Assembly: GCF_009017415.1 (NCBI RefSeq)
Contig: NC_092405.1
Span: 4,216,001-4,280,000 of the forward strand
Reading direction: 5' to 3'
From: Aspergillus flavus
Taxonomy: Eukaryota > Ascomycota > Eurotiomycetes > Eurotiales > Aspergillaceae
Length of the DNA: 64,000 nt
Both the position numbers and the translations under genes were made by a program. Positions 23,276-35,017 of this stretch are shown piece by piece. Every line of letters starts with the position of its first letter. Within the stretch, counting starts at the first letter, position 1. The notes below the pieces were generated by a model. That model ran no database searches, was not told the origin of the DNA, and was given only the letters and a program-made list of their open reading frames with translations.

Positions 23276-24123
23276 CGTGGAAGCAGCGCGGGGAAGCCGG
23301 TGAAGGTGTAAGCTTCAGCGCACCATGCGCTAAGTCGGGAATGAGGAGAGGGTGGAGGGACAGGCAATAAGATAAGGGGAGGAGAGTAAGATGCGGGAAG
23401 AGAGCACACTGTCCACAAATGAGGAATTCCCAAGCTAGAACGGAAGAGGACGATGATAGGCGGAGGAGGAGGTGGTGGTTGGACAAGCAGCAAGCAAGTC
23501 AAGTCAAACCCCCGAGGACGATTGATTGACGGGCGGCTTTTTTTGACCGCCTTCACCCAAGACGCGTCGCGTCAGTCTTCTCTTTTTGCCCTATTTTTTT
23601 CTTTCTCTTCTGGTTACAAACTCCACCGGCTCGTATGATCTCATGGGTTCGACTAGTTTTTGAGTCTTTCCCTAATCCTCAGAAGTTGGTGTACCGAGTC
23701 CCTCGTCTTATCTGAGACAGAAGCTAAACCTCGGCCTTTACTTGTCCGACGTCACCTGGCGGACCACCCAAGTACTTCATGAAGCTCCTTACCGAAATAG
23801 ATCATGTTTCATAGTTGAATTACTCGACCATTTACACCGATGGCTGATATTGAGACTCTGAATCACTTTTGCTGAATACACAGTATATCACAATGAGAGA
23901 TGAAAAGTAAACATTAACAACATTCGTGAGTACAGTCGCTATGCATGCATACAAGCAACACTTTTTAAAAAATAAACATTATCGTTTATATGCCACACTA
24001 TAACGCCGAGGTGATGAAAAATTACTATATGCACATCAAGCCTGGGATATGCAATTGTTTTGTTCTCCTTTGCTCCCACGAGAAAGAGGAAGATGATTTT
24101 GTCTAAGTCTGGCAACGCACGAT
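23276..24123. other. pds5 promoter and MFS 3' region
   Basis: The first part, next to pds5, is the likely promoter with pyrimidine-rich sequence on the minus strand; the part nearest 24123 holds the 3' end of the MFS gene. The small minus-strand frames 23038-23556 overlap the pds5 first exon in another frame and are not credible genes. Confidence 0.5.
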
Positions 24124-25844
24124 TCAGAACTTCGGCGAAAACTTGCTCATGGCACGAATCTTCGCGCCGTAAAAGAAAAAGACAACCGGAATGGGTATCA
24201 TAGCAACCGTGAGGAATCCAAGTAGACTGGACGCCCAGTCTACGCCCAATCTATGGTACATCTGCACGGCAAAGAGGGGGAAAGCACCGCCCAGACCACT
24301 CCGAACGAGAGTGTTGGCGGCGATAGCTGAGTTGGCAAACATCATGTACACGTCGATGATGTAGTTAAGACCCTGCATGAAGATAACCAGGATACCCATC
24401 CCGATGGGGACACCTGCAATTACCTGGGGCACCCATGAGATACTGGGATCCGAGGTCCATCCGAACCAGAAGAGACCAGCTGGCAATAGAACAGAAGCAA
24501 TCATCATGGGAACCAGGCGCTCTTCGGGCACAACCCTGCCATGTTTCTCCAGTTTGCGTGCAAAGCGTGTCTTCGTCTGCCAGATGATCAAGGCGACACC
24601 GCAAAGAACTCCAATCATAATACCAAGGAATGGTAGCCCTGCCACACCCCCATTCGTCCAACCTCGAACTTCTTGGAAGGAGACCGGGTAGGCCTCGAAG
24701 AACAGATACAAAATACCGTAGATAAAAGCCAGGTAGATCGTCATAGCTAACAGGATCGGTTCGAGGAAAAGCATTTGGAGCGGGCGCAGAAGATATTTTG
24801 TGACGATTTCTGATGCTGTTGGGCGATGCTCGTCCAGGAACGAATGTAAAGCCCAGTTACCAGTCTCCCGCCGCAGGCGAGCAGCACGCTTCTGAAGAAT
24901 GACTGGGCCATAGGTTTCGGGGACGGTTAACAGCGCAAAGGTACCGAACGAAGCAGAGGCTATCAAAGTGATCCAAGCTGTCCACCGCCAGCCAAGATGC
25001 GATTCTGTAATGAAACCACCCACAATAGGTCCTAATGAGACCTGTCAGCCTTGCTACCACATCGCAAAGCAAACACTACCGGAAGACAGAAGGAAGACTT
25101 ACCGATAACAGGTCCAACAAAAGTTGCAGCCGAGAAACAAGCAATGGCCACGGCACGATCCACAGGGTCCCAGAAATCGGCCATTGCGCCACCCACCACA
25201 GCCAGAGGAGAGCAACCAAACACCCCCATGAGAAAACGGCACAGCATAATTGTCTCAACATTCTGTGCCACTGCAACCGGTATTTGGAAAATCGCGAAGA
25301 TGGCATAGCCAGAAAACAATGGGATTCTCCGTCCATATAATTCTGAGAGAGGCGACCACATCAAAGGCCCAACTGCGAATCCGAACACCACCAAACTAGT
25401 CGCTAGAGTCATAACTTCGGTTGAAACGTTGTACTCCTTAGCTGTCACCAAGGTTGCCGTTGAGAACACACTGCTGGCGAAAGTGATCCACATTGTCAAG
25501 GAGGACAGAGTCATGGTTAGAACCCATTTTCTCCATTTTGGCATGTTCTGGGGGTTCTCTGGATCATCTGGGCCGTCCCATTCTACCAGATTCGGGTCCT
25601 TCTCCGGTGCCTTCTCTTCGTGTCCCTTTCTTGAATGTGGTGTTGACATCGATCTCTCCAGCATGTCCAGATCTGTGTTCCGAGTACCCCCAGCATCCTT
25701 TTCGGGGTCTTCACCGATCGAAGAGGAGGACTCTGACCGCAAGGTGATGTCAGAAGACTGCATCGGTCCCTCATTTTCTTTGTCTAGACGAGCTGAGCTT
25801 TGTAAATCATGCTGCGTTGCACCATCTCGATTGGTGGCGCTCAT
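24124..25844 (-). CDS. MFS transporter, DHA1 multidrug/polyamine type
   Basis: Two exons, 25103-25844 and 24124-25031, joined in phase 1; 549 residues with about 12 predicted membrane helices. The cytosolic N-terminus of about 95 residues is polar, ending NLVEWDGPDDPENPQNMPKWRKW, typical of fungal Tpo1/Flu1-like drug-proton antiporters. Diagnostic sequences: FSTATLVTAKEYNVS in helix 1/2, the motif-A loop SPLSELYGRRIPL, and FVGPVIGPIVGGFI spanning the splice site (family antiporter motif). The second half includes WRWTAWITLI, TVPETYGPVIL and a long loop LHSFLDEHRPTASEI. Predicted to export small organic compounds or polyamines at the plasma membrane; the substrate cannot be told from sequence. 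No biosynthetic genes adjoin it. Confidence 0.93.
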
Positions 25845-28697
25845 TTTGATGGAAAGCGCGGGATATTGTTAAGGCGCAAACTCCAATATCACTCGATATA
25901 GGTATAGCAAACAACAGGCTTTGAATAGCAGTGATAAAGCCTTGCAAGTGGGTAAATAAAGTAAGGTGAATAAGGTCTATGGCCTACTGCCTGGCTGATT
26001 CAGGCGCATGGGAGGGGGTCTTCTCTTATAATAAAGCATTTTCTGCTACACGGAGGTGGGCCTATAGGAAAAGAAATTTGCACCCTAGTGACGATACATC
26101 AGATAAACGGAGCGCTATGAGAGGAGGAGCCATGGCTGCTAAGCTGCCCAGCGCACGTACGTGCTCCACCATGATAGATGTCTGGTCTACGTATTTGCTA
26201 AGTCCGAGTCCGATACCCCGATGCCGACCCCTATCTACATACATCAGATATGTACAAGTTATGAACCTATGAACTGAAATCTGATGAATACGAGGGTACG
26301 GAGTATATGCCCTGATGTCAGCGGATTTGTCATAATGAACACATGAGGAAGATTCCATGGCCGGTAAAAGCTGTCGGACTTTAACGAATGGAGTAAGGGC
26401 ATGAGCTGATAGCCATGAACAATGACACAAGAACCACGAGGTCTGGCGGGAACTGGAAAATGCTTAGCGCTTTCGCCCCTCGCCCTTTCGGCCCTTCACT
26501 GTGGCCGACTTCCATGGCGCTTCCACGCCCACCATTGGGTCCCCGTCCCCACCCTTCCCGATGGCTTAACTTCGTCTATGTCCACTTTCGGCAGATGCTC
26601 TGCTTTCACTTCCGATTATCCGAAATCCATATTAGATACGCGATAAAGACCGTTGTTGTATGCCTTTTTTTGTCAATTGGTCAGCTCGCTGCATGGAGGA
26701 CCCCGACCCCGGTCACTCTTGACTCTGGAGTTCTTTTGATTTGTTTCTTGGGGTTAAACCACCCACTTATCCCCGTCCGGAGTTAATGTGGGTTAAGGGT
26801 ATGTCTCCTCCGTTGACCTCTTCTTGTTGATATATCGTGATCCTATTAGTATGTCTCAGTTTCATCTCGCGTTATACATTGTTTGATGTCCGACGTCCGA
26901 CACGTGCTCGCGCATCAGATGCACTCATACCGCAAAACCAGCCAACGACATACGGTGTAGGAACTTTCACATTTCTTTTAGTCATCTGTGTTGGCTTATC
27001 AGCCTATGGGAGTTTTAGATCGAGTCATGTTGGCGCCGAGCTGCCGATCTGCTTAACTCAGGAAAAATTATATCTGATATGTTCCAATGGCGTGCTGCAT
27101 CACCGTTGTGTGTGGTGTTAGGTGTTATGGCTAAGCCGCTGCCTCAGGTTTGAAAAAAGTGACAGCCCTGGGTTTGCATTGTATAAGTACCTATGCAGAA
27201 TATCCTCCCTCTTTCGTATTTAGTTATGTCTCAAACATATCGCTGTATCTGTGCTACATTTCTCGAAGCCACTTTCGTACATAACCCTATGCATGACCAT
27301 TGGGATGGCATAGGATAGGAACTTTTTTTATTACTAGAGATTGGATTTCGAATATTCCATCTATTTGATCTGCGATGGTAGAATTCCAGAATTCAATATC
27401 GAAATGAAATGGGGCTCACTATTGTTACGGGGTATTTCCGGTCTTCACGGTTAGTCTAGCCCGCAAACTATATATTCTTGTTGATACTAATCGTAGTACG
27501 GATCTACTCCCGTATGTATGTACTAATATCTCTGAAACTACGCAGATTCTATCTGCATCATAATCACTGAACTACTCGAGGGGTAATAGTTTATTTCGGC
27601 TCCTGACTATTGAGCGACAGTAAATTATACGAGAAAATGTCAGAGAGAATCCCTGGATTAAACTCGGAGTACGCCCGGTCCAGTAAGAGCTTCAACATGA
27701 AAGAACACTCCCAGATGATAAGTTCAGAAAAGCGGCACTGGACCCTAGCTACAGTACTCCGTACACAGCACGACACTAACCTCACCACAGGAACCTTCAA
27801 GACAACTTAGTCACAAATGCGGACTAGCATAGTTTCATTCCATCTTGAAGACTAACAAATTACGAAGGAGAGTGGAGAAAGGGGGGCTTTTTTATATCCA
27901 AATTGTATCAGAAACACTAGACATTATCTAAGTAGAATGATATAAATGGAGGTAATCTACCTTGGTGACTTGCTTGGACGCCTGAAACATGCAGAGGACT
28001 AGTAGTAAAACTAGGGTTATTGGCATTGTTATTCTTAGTAGGTGTTGTTACGGGCAGAAGACCGTGACGCGTCATACTAAAGGTGATTTGAGGTTCTGGG
28101 TATGGCATAGGCTCTACTCTGCTGCATATGTCCCATCCTTGTCCATATTACTTGGATTTATTGATAGAAGCAGCCAGTTAAGACTCTGATTGACAACTTG
28201 GCCTGTGACGAGTGCCCGGCGATAATGGCGGTGTGATAGGGACTAAAATTACCCGAAGCACTGCGGCTGGTGCCAGAGGTAGTGTGTGGTACCAGTACAT
28301 CAAAGCTTCTCTGGTCTGGAAGAAGTCGACCATGGTTGCTACTGTCATCTTTATGGAGCTCTACTTATGTGTGTCCTTTACTTATTAAAGACTGCAATTA
28401 TTGGAAAACCAGCTCCGGTTCTTTATTCATGTATAGCTGCTATGTGTCGCTAGCAATGATAGTGTTGGCGCCTATTATAAGACATAAAAGAATAAAAGAT
28501 GTTGCTATAAATGTGTATACCCGCCACGTGTGAAGTCCAAAACCAGTGACTCCCATTTCCTGGGTATCCAAACGCATCCTACATGTGTAAGCTCGCTAAA
28601 GATCATGCTCGAACGCCGAACGGATGCTCTCATTTCAGTAGAACCATGATATCGCTGTAAACGCCGGGAAATGCTAAATTCTGTCCAGAATTAGGGA
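25845..28697. other. Gene-poor interval, 2.9 kb
   Basis: No gene supported. Small frames (26415-26786, 26837-27121) lack recognisable motifs. Two copies of the recurring word occur: TACGGAGTA at 26297-26305 and GTACTCCGTAC at 27754-27764. The first 300 bases serve as promoter of the MFS gene. Confidence 0.45.
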
Positions 28698-30679
28698 TCA
28701 AGAACTATCATCAATAGGGTCGTTGTCCTCCATCTTATGTCTCTGTTTCAAGGCATCGATAGCCTTGGTAACCTGCTCCTTCGCAGTAGTCTCCAAGTCG
28801 GTCTTCGCATCAGCTCCAATGGTTTCAACGTCGCCCACTTGTTCATATAGCATTCGGGATATATTACGATTGATTTCGGTGTACTCGTCCTTTGACACAG
28901 TCTTTGAACGATAGTACGGCTTCAAGGCTGTACTGACTAGTTTCTGTATATCAGTCTTGACCGCTAAGGATAGATTGGGCCGGCTCGGAGATTTGTCGTT
29001 CGCCCTCAATAAATTCGAGCGATATGCTGCCCTTGGAATACGGCGTCGGGTGTTGTCTGAGAACCCCTGTGACGGTGTAATTTCTGTAGAGAAGGTTGGA
29101 GAGACATCGGGCGAAAACGGTGGCGACGAGGGATGAGTGGGCGTCACGAGCTGTAGTGGGGATATCGGCCTACTCCTTGGGTGAGGTGGGGGTGTCGTGG
29201 AGGATAGGCGGGGTGAGGAGTGGTTAGATGGCACGGGCGAAATTGATGGGGAAGAAGGCCCAGGAGTAGCATGGTCAGTTGCTGCAACCGAAACTTGGGC
29301 AGAATTCCCATGAGAAGTAGTGTCGTTTGAAGCGTCCTCGACTTCTTTCAACAGAGACTGAAGGAAGCTTGGTTCGCTTGAGGTTTCCGCGTTGATTCGA
29401 GCGGAAGCCTGGACACCAGCAGCCCTGGAAGACTCGCCATTCTGTGTAGCCAAGGCTGCTAAGTCTTCAGCTCTGCGGGTTCGTGGACGCTTTAGCTTCC
29501 GTTCAGGCTCGGTGGGTTCTGGAGAGGGAGACATTGTCGGTTCCTTTCTTTTCCGGGCCGCACTAGGATCATTCTCGATCTCACGAGCCCTTTCAAAAGC
29601 ATTCCACGCCCTCATCTCTTCCAAAGACTCAGGCTCAGGTGTTGGCTCCCTCGGTACACGTGGCCGCGATGGTCGCGGAGCCTCAATATCGAGTAAGGCA
29701 GCCGTATCCCTGAAGCGGTTACTACCTCCTTGTCGCTCTGCAACTTCAAAACGACGCTGCCAAGCTCGAAATTCTCGCTGATTGGCTTCTTCCCGTCGTT
29801 GTTGCTGCCGGACACGCTCGGCAGCCCTATCATCATCAAACGGAAAATCCAAGTCCAGGTTAAGGTGATCCCAAACGGACTGCCATACCCGAGCCCAGTG
29901 AAGGGAGTTCATCTGACTACGGCTCTGTAGCTGCCGCTGTTGTGCCCTCGTACGGCGACCGCGCCGGTCCTGAGCGCGCGATGACCTGTCCGCACTGTCG
30001 GGGGACAGCGCTCGAGCACGTTGGGTCTCGCATCTTGAACAGTACCAAGGCCCAGACGGGACAGTATCAAGCCCGAGGCAGTACGTATGCGAGGGGGCAT
30101 CGCACCCATCACATAGAAGGAGAAACTCTTCGTTATCAGAATCTCCGCAAATAAGACAAGGTGAGAATCCGGCAAGATCGTCTTCCTCGATGTACTCTAT
30201 CACCATCGAAGGATCGACATCCGCAACTTGAACGCGGTCCTGCACAGCATAGGAGGAGAGTACGGGACCTGTGACAAATAAGCCATTCAATTAGTATATA
30301 TAATCATTCAACTGCACAATAAAATACATAAAATTGAAGGCCGGGGAGGGGCGGGGGGTAGGTAGTGACTGAGAAACATACCTCCGATTCGGTCACTGAG
30401 CTCCACAACGTTGAAGCTGCGGCGGCATATTGGACAACTGTTCGCTCGTTCAACCCAGGGCTTCAGACAATTGTTATGTAAGATATGACCACAGGGGAGC
30501 AACTGGGCGATCTGACCAGAATCCTCACTGCCATCCACACCATCTGCCTTGACGGAGGTGTCGGTCGACCTGCCATTTACTTGAACATCAAGTCTTGGCG
30601 CGGCCTCGGCGGAGACGGCAAGAGGATCGCTGGCGCTTTCGCCAAGGTCTCCTAAACACACAATACAAGTGTCGGACAT
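28698..30679 (-). CDS. RING-H2 and PHD finger protein (PHRF1-like)
   Basis: Two exons, 30382-30679 and 28698-30268, joined in phase 1; 622 residues. An N-terminal RING-H2 finger starts at C5/C8 ([12 protein letters not shown]) and closes with [16 protein letters not shown] and CPICRR, implying E3 ubiquitin-ligase activity. It is followed by a PHD finger ([20 protein letters not shown], then SHTYCLGL and PWYCSRC), which usually reads histone H3 tails. The rest is arginine-rich, then Ser/Pro-rich, ending in a conserved helical block from about residue 500 ([21 protein letters not shown]) shared by fungal PHD-RING proteins. The start at MSDTC was chosen over an in-frame upstream frame because the RING follows directly. 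Likely nuclear, linking ubiquitin to chromatin or Pol II; function inferred from domains. Confidence 0.88.
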
Positions 30680-31766
30680 TAACAGAGGGTTCTGTGCCAG
30701 GACTATCTGCAGGGAAGCTAAGAGAAGGCATGAAGAGCAGCTCACAGAAAGGGATAAAAGGCAGAGGAGTGGAAGGAGAAGGGAGAGGGAGCAGGTCGAG
30801 TGATGTGGGGAGAAAGCAACCGGCCTTTTGAAGGTGGACCTAAAATTCGGTCTAACGCAAAACAGTCTGGCCATCAACGTGACCTACCACGCGCCAGGCG
30901 AATCATTATTCAGGAAAATCGGACGAGGCACTTTGGGCGCAGCCCTCAAGGTTGCCGACTCTGACGATAGAGTAGTTGTAGCTGAGGAAATGTGCCCTTG
31001 CATCCCAACTATGAGACACGCCCCTCTTTTTTAGTTTTCTATCTCTCTCTCTCTCTCTTGTTGTTCTTCTCCTTCTTACGATCAGACCGCCTGTGTAACG
31101 TAAACCTGCTCCGGTAGAATTGGAAAGGAGATTAACCAGAATGCGATCAAACTTGATATTACCAGAGCTTGTTCACAAGCATCTTCAAAGCATCTCGTGG
31201 TGCTGAATACATGTAGATCGAAACGGTAGGTTGATTGACCCGAAGGTACTCCGGTCTCGGTGCTTGGACAAGGAGGGCAATTCTATTGTCAAAACCTTAA
31301 TCTTAACAGGGGTAAAGCGAAATGCTACATTTAGACGCAGAATCGGGGAGGAAAGGCGCATAGGCAAGAAACACAAACGATCGAAAGATAGATGGCCTAC
31401 TCCGCACGCTTATCTCGTTGGGCGCACGAGTTTACTCCACTTGTATTTGAGCAATCCTGTGCCATCAGAAAACATGGTCACATGTATGCAAAACTCGAGA
31501 GTGGTCGTGAACGAAATAAAGATCCAGTGTGATACGAATGAAAAAGCGGTAGAGGAAGCAGACAAGGCTGATGTGGAATGGCTGATACGTAGTCCTATTT
31601 GCAGAAGACCTGAATCACGGGTTATATTTGTGTCTATTGGTTAAGCACCATTCGTTCCAGATAATGGCTGGGTATTCGTAACGAGGAGCCCTTGGGAGCT
31701 TTCCAGATCTTGAATTTCGCTATTTTTTATTTCAAACGTAAGATAAAGAAAATCCCATCGTGACAC
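30680..31766. other. Intergenic between PHRF1-like gene and eL43 gene
   Basis: Promoter of the PHRF1-like gene next to 30680, then about 700 bases without a supported gene, then the 3' region of the eL43 gene. The frame 31231-31644 shows no conserved features. A (TC)8 tract lies at 31042-31057. Confidence 0.5.
31042..31057. repeat. (TC)8 microsatellite
   Basis: A perfect TC dinucleotide repeat of eight units in the intergenic region, embedded in a T/C-rich stretch (31024-31080). Confidence 0.9.
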
Positions 31767-32368
31767 TTAAACCTCCGCGATTTCCCTGAGACGACGGATG
31801 GTGGAGCGGGTGGCAGCGGCGGCGGGGGTGCTGTAGCACAATGATCGATCAGTATTCGTCCCACATACTTCTTCACCACACGGTACACAGCCCAGTACGA
31901 ACTGCTCCCGTGGCCATTGAAAAAAAAAAAGATGTGGCTCGACTTACGAGACGGTGTAGGCACCACCGGCGACGGTCTTCTTGCAACCCTTGCACTCCCA
32001 GATACCAACAGCCTGGCGCTTGACGGTGTTCTTACCGCAGAAGGTGCAGACGTAGCGGGCGTGCTGGGACACTTCCATCTTCTTCACCTGCTTACGCAGG
32101 GAGGCACCGTATCTGTTAAATCATGTCGTCAATACATTGTCCAATTCGTCGAAAGCTCGATTTCGAATCCTTCATTTAATCGTGCGGAATAGGAACGCGA
32201 TCGGCTTCATATCGATTTCTAGGCGAAAGGGCGCAAGAGCATACCTGGTACCATATTTACCCGTGATACCGACCTCTGGAATAGTATGTTAGTCTCGATT
32301 TATTTTCCAGTTATCTATTAGGCGTATTTCTCTAGGATAGAGCACTTACTCTTAGTGCGCTTGGTCAT
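31767..32368 (-). CDS. rpl43: 60S ribosomal protein eL43 (L37a family)
   Basis: Four exons: 32350-32368, 32245-32275, 31948-32112 and 31767-31830, giving 92 residues, the standard eL43 length. The protein sits in the large ribosomal subunit and binds 28S rRNA through a zinc ribbon. The sequence begins [20 protein letters not shown], has the four zinc cysteines (YVCTFCGKN and WECKGCKKT) and ends [14 protein letters not shown]. Very short first exons and introns near the start codon are typical of ribosomal protein genes. All junctions are in phase. The short upstream region is expected to be a strong constitutive promoter. Confidence 0.97.
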
Positions 32369-33187
32369 CTTGTCTCCGTGCAGCTGTTGAGGTCGAAGAT
32401 GGATACAGTGCGGTAAGTCGAAATCGAGACTGAGGCTTTCAAGTGGAAGCGGTTGTGGGTGTCCAGGCTCGCTTAGGGTTCAAGTCTTGGCTTTATCACG
32501 TGATGAACATCTTTGCGAACTATGAACAATTCACAGGGCAAACCTCCACCAGTAACTACTAAGGAAAACGAATAGATTTTCTAAATACTACCTTATATTG
32601 AGACAAAAGATAAAAATGAGAAGTATGTCTCCACTGAAAGTCATTCTGAGCTCAAAGCATTCATAGACTCTCTCAATTCCAATTTTCGTGCCAATTTTCT
32701 ACATTTTCTATCTTATCTAAATTTTGCACCAAAATCCGCTAGTCTGGCCCGCATGACATAAGAGGGGATTCAACGCAACCAAATGTCCTCGCACATTAGT
32801 AGTAGTCACTGGACCCTTGCCACATTATGTTATCAAGTCAATACTGATACCTGTGTGATGCTATGCATGTATGCCTTTTTAATTGAGCACTGGATATAAA
32901 GGCTGTACAATATTCTTCATCATAAGACTATCCCGTACTTAATACTGCCGAACAATTCTTCGCCGCCCTAGTCACATGAACGTGAAATGACCCCATTCTA
33001 CTTTTGGTTAGTCTCACGGCCGAGGCGATCATTTCACGTCACTGGGCAACTATGCTTAAGCTATGTGTATCTACGCGACTACTAGTAGATCCTGTGTCCT
33101 TAATTGTTTGAAGAATACATACTTTATCTAATTGTCTGTGTAATCCATCCAATCTCAATTACCGGTGCATTCTCCCTACCTCTGACA
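32369..33187. other. Divergent promoter region, eL43 and saccharopine-dehydrogenase-like genes
   Basis: About 820 bases between two divergent start codons. No ORF of note. It should contain both promoters. Confidence 0.5.
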
Positions 33188-34653
33188 ATGGAGTCTAAGA
33201 GGGAGTTCGACCTGATCCTTCTGGGCCCGACTGGTTACACGGGTCGACTTTGTGCAGAGCACATTGTTAAGAACTTTCCCACGGGCCTAAAATGGGCTCT
33301 AGCAGGGCGTTCGCTCCAGAAGGTTGGAGATGTTGCCAAAGAACTCAAGAATCTGAACCCCGATCGCGTCGAACCAGGTACTACATGAATCTGTACTACC
33401 GTGAGAACAGCGAACATTGTTGACCTCCTATTAGAGATTCTGGCTGTGCAGCTCAATCGGGAGGAATTGCACTCACTGGCTCAGAAATGCCGTGTACTTC
33501 TTAACTGCGTTGGGCCATATCACCTGTACTCCACTCCTGTAGTCGAAGCTTGCGCTAGCAACGGAACACATTATCTTGATGTGTAAGTAAATCATTACAG
33601 TCAGGCGCTGGACGCTATGGCTAATCTGTGTAGCACTGGAGAAACGCCCTGGATCAAAAGTATCATTGAAAAATACCATGAAACTGCCAAGTCTAATGGT
33701 GCTATAGTGCGTGTCATCTCCTTATTCCCTGTTCTCATATATTGATTCCCTGACTGTTATAGATAATTCCCTCTGTTGGCGTCGAGAGTGCACCTGCAGA
33801 TATGTTGTCTTGGGCCCTTGTTAAGCGTATACGTGAGGAACTTTCCTGCGACACTAAGGAAGTTACGTGCGCAATAGATGAACTGAAGTATGTCAGCCGC
33901 TCTTTGACCACTTTACCGAATACATAGTGCTAATTATGTTCCAGGTCCTCCGGTGCAAGTGGTGGTACTCTCGCCACAATCATGACTATGTTTGATACCC
34001 TCTCATTGTTCGATATACTCAAAGCAGCAGACCCGTTTGCGCTGGCCGCATCCTCGCCACCCAAGTCTATCCCCAGCGAACCACTCGCGGAAAAGGTGCT
34101 GGGAGTCCGCTCAGTCCGTGATATGGGCACTCTCACCACTGCTCCAACAGCAATCGCCGACATTACTATCGTGCATCGGAGTAGTACACTGATGCCAGAG
34201 TTCTACGGGCGTCGGTTCCATTTCAGACAGTTTCTTAGGGTGAGGAACGTGCTCATTGGTGTCGCACTTCATTTTGCCTTCGTCACCGGCTTGTTGCTTT
34301 TGCTCCTGCCCCCGGTTCGGTGGCTCTTGAAGAAATATATCTATGCGCCCGGTAGTGGACCCCGCATGGAGGACTCAGTCAATGACCGGCTGGTATACCG
34401 TGCTGTGGCGACAGCTGATCAAGACACGCCGCATCCTAAGCGTGCACTTGGCAAGCTGAAATACGATGGAACGATGTATGTTTTCACCGGACTCTTGCTG
34501 GCAGAGGCAGCCATGACTATTCTGGAGAACGAAGAGAAAGTGAAGAAAGTCTCCCGTTGTGGCCTTGTAACTCCAGCTACCTTGGGCCAGGAATTCATTG
34601 ACCGTTTGGAGAAGGTTGGATGTCAAATTGAGACCGAAGTGTTCAACTATTGA
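33188..34653 (+). CDS. Saccharopine dehydrogenase-like oxidoreductase (SCCPDH family)
   Basis: Five exons: 33188-33377, 33435-33582, 33634-33706, 33763-33887 and 33945-34653, all in phase; 414 residues. A Rossmann NAD(P)-binding start (FDLILLGPTGYTGRLCAEHI, glycine motif GxTGYTG) is followed by KWALAGRS and CRVLLNCVGPY, as in the SCCPDH / trans-acting enoyl reductase family. SGASGGTLAT is the second conserved family block. A hydrophobic stretch around residues 290-320 (LIGVALHFAFVTGLLLLLLP) suggests membrane or lipid-droplet association, as known for human SCCPDH. Despite the name these proteins are not lysine-pathway enzymes; the true substrate is unknown. Convergent with the epoxide hydrolase gene. 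Confidence 0.9.
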
Positions 34654-35017
34654 TGACTATCTGCGACTGTGATATTGACTTACAGTCTGATGCCTTGAGG
34701 GATTACGCCCCTTTCTTTTTTTCTTTTCTTTCTTTTTTTTTTTGTTTAACATGCTTCCGTGTATTATTGTACTGTGCCTGTCAAATTAATGCTCCTCTAG
34801 TCAATACACATAATGAAACATCAAGCATCATCGAAACATGATCCAAACCATACAATTTTGAACAATCCACAAATAAAACGGTAATTAATGCACATAGTCA
34901 GGACACCGTTCTCAAGCATAAAATAGCAAACAATCAAAAGATAGTAAAACAAGTCATACGAAGAACACTACAAATATATACAGCGCACCAGCGTCTGCAT
35001 CTCTATATCGAAACCCA
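34654..35017. other. Convergent 3' interval
   Basis: About 360 bases between two stop codons, with T-rich sequence around 34715-34745 and A-rich sequence toward 35000; holds both 3' ends. No gene. Confidence 0.6.

Noticed and set aside
2821..25844. One secondary-metabolite cluster joining the terpene synthase and the MFS transporter
   Set aside because: About 20 kb separate them, with housekeeping genes (snf5, pds5) in between; the transporter is not evidence for a cluster.
30308..30877. Upstream start for the RING/PHD protein giving a signal-like hydrophobic N-terminus
   Set aside because: The extra sequence is Leu/Ser/Cys-rich leader translation; the family starts directly at the RING, as with MSDTC at 30679.
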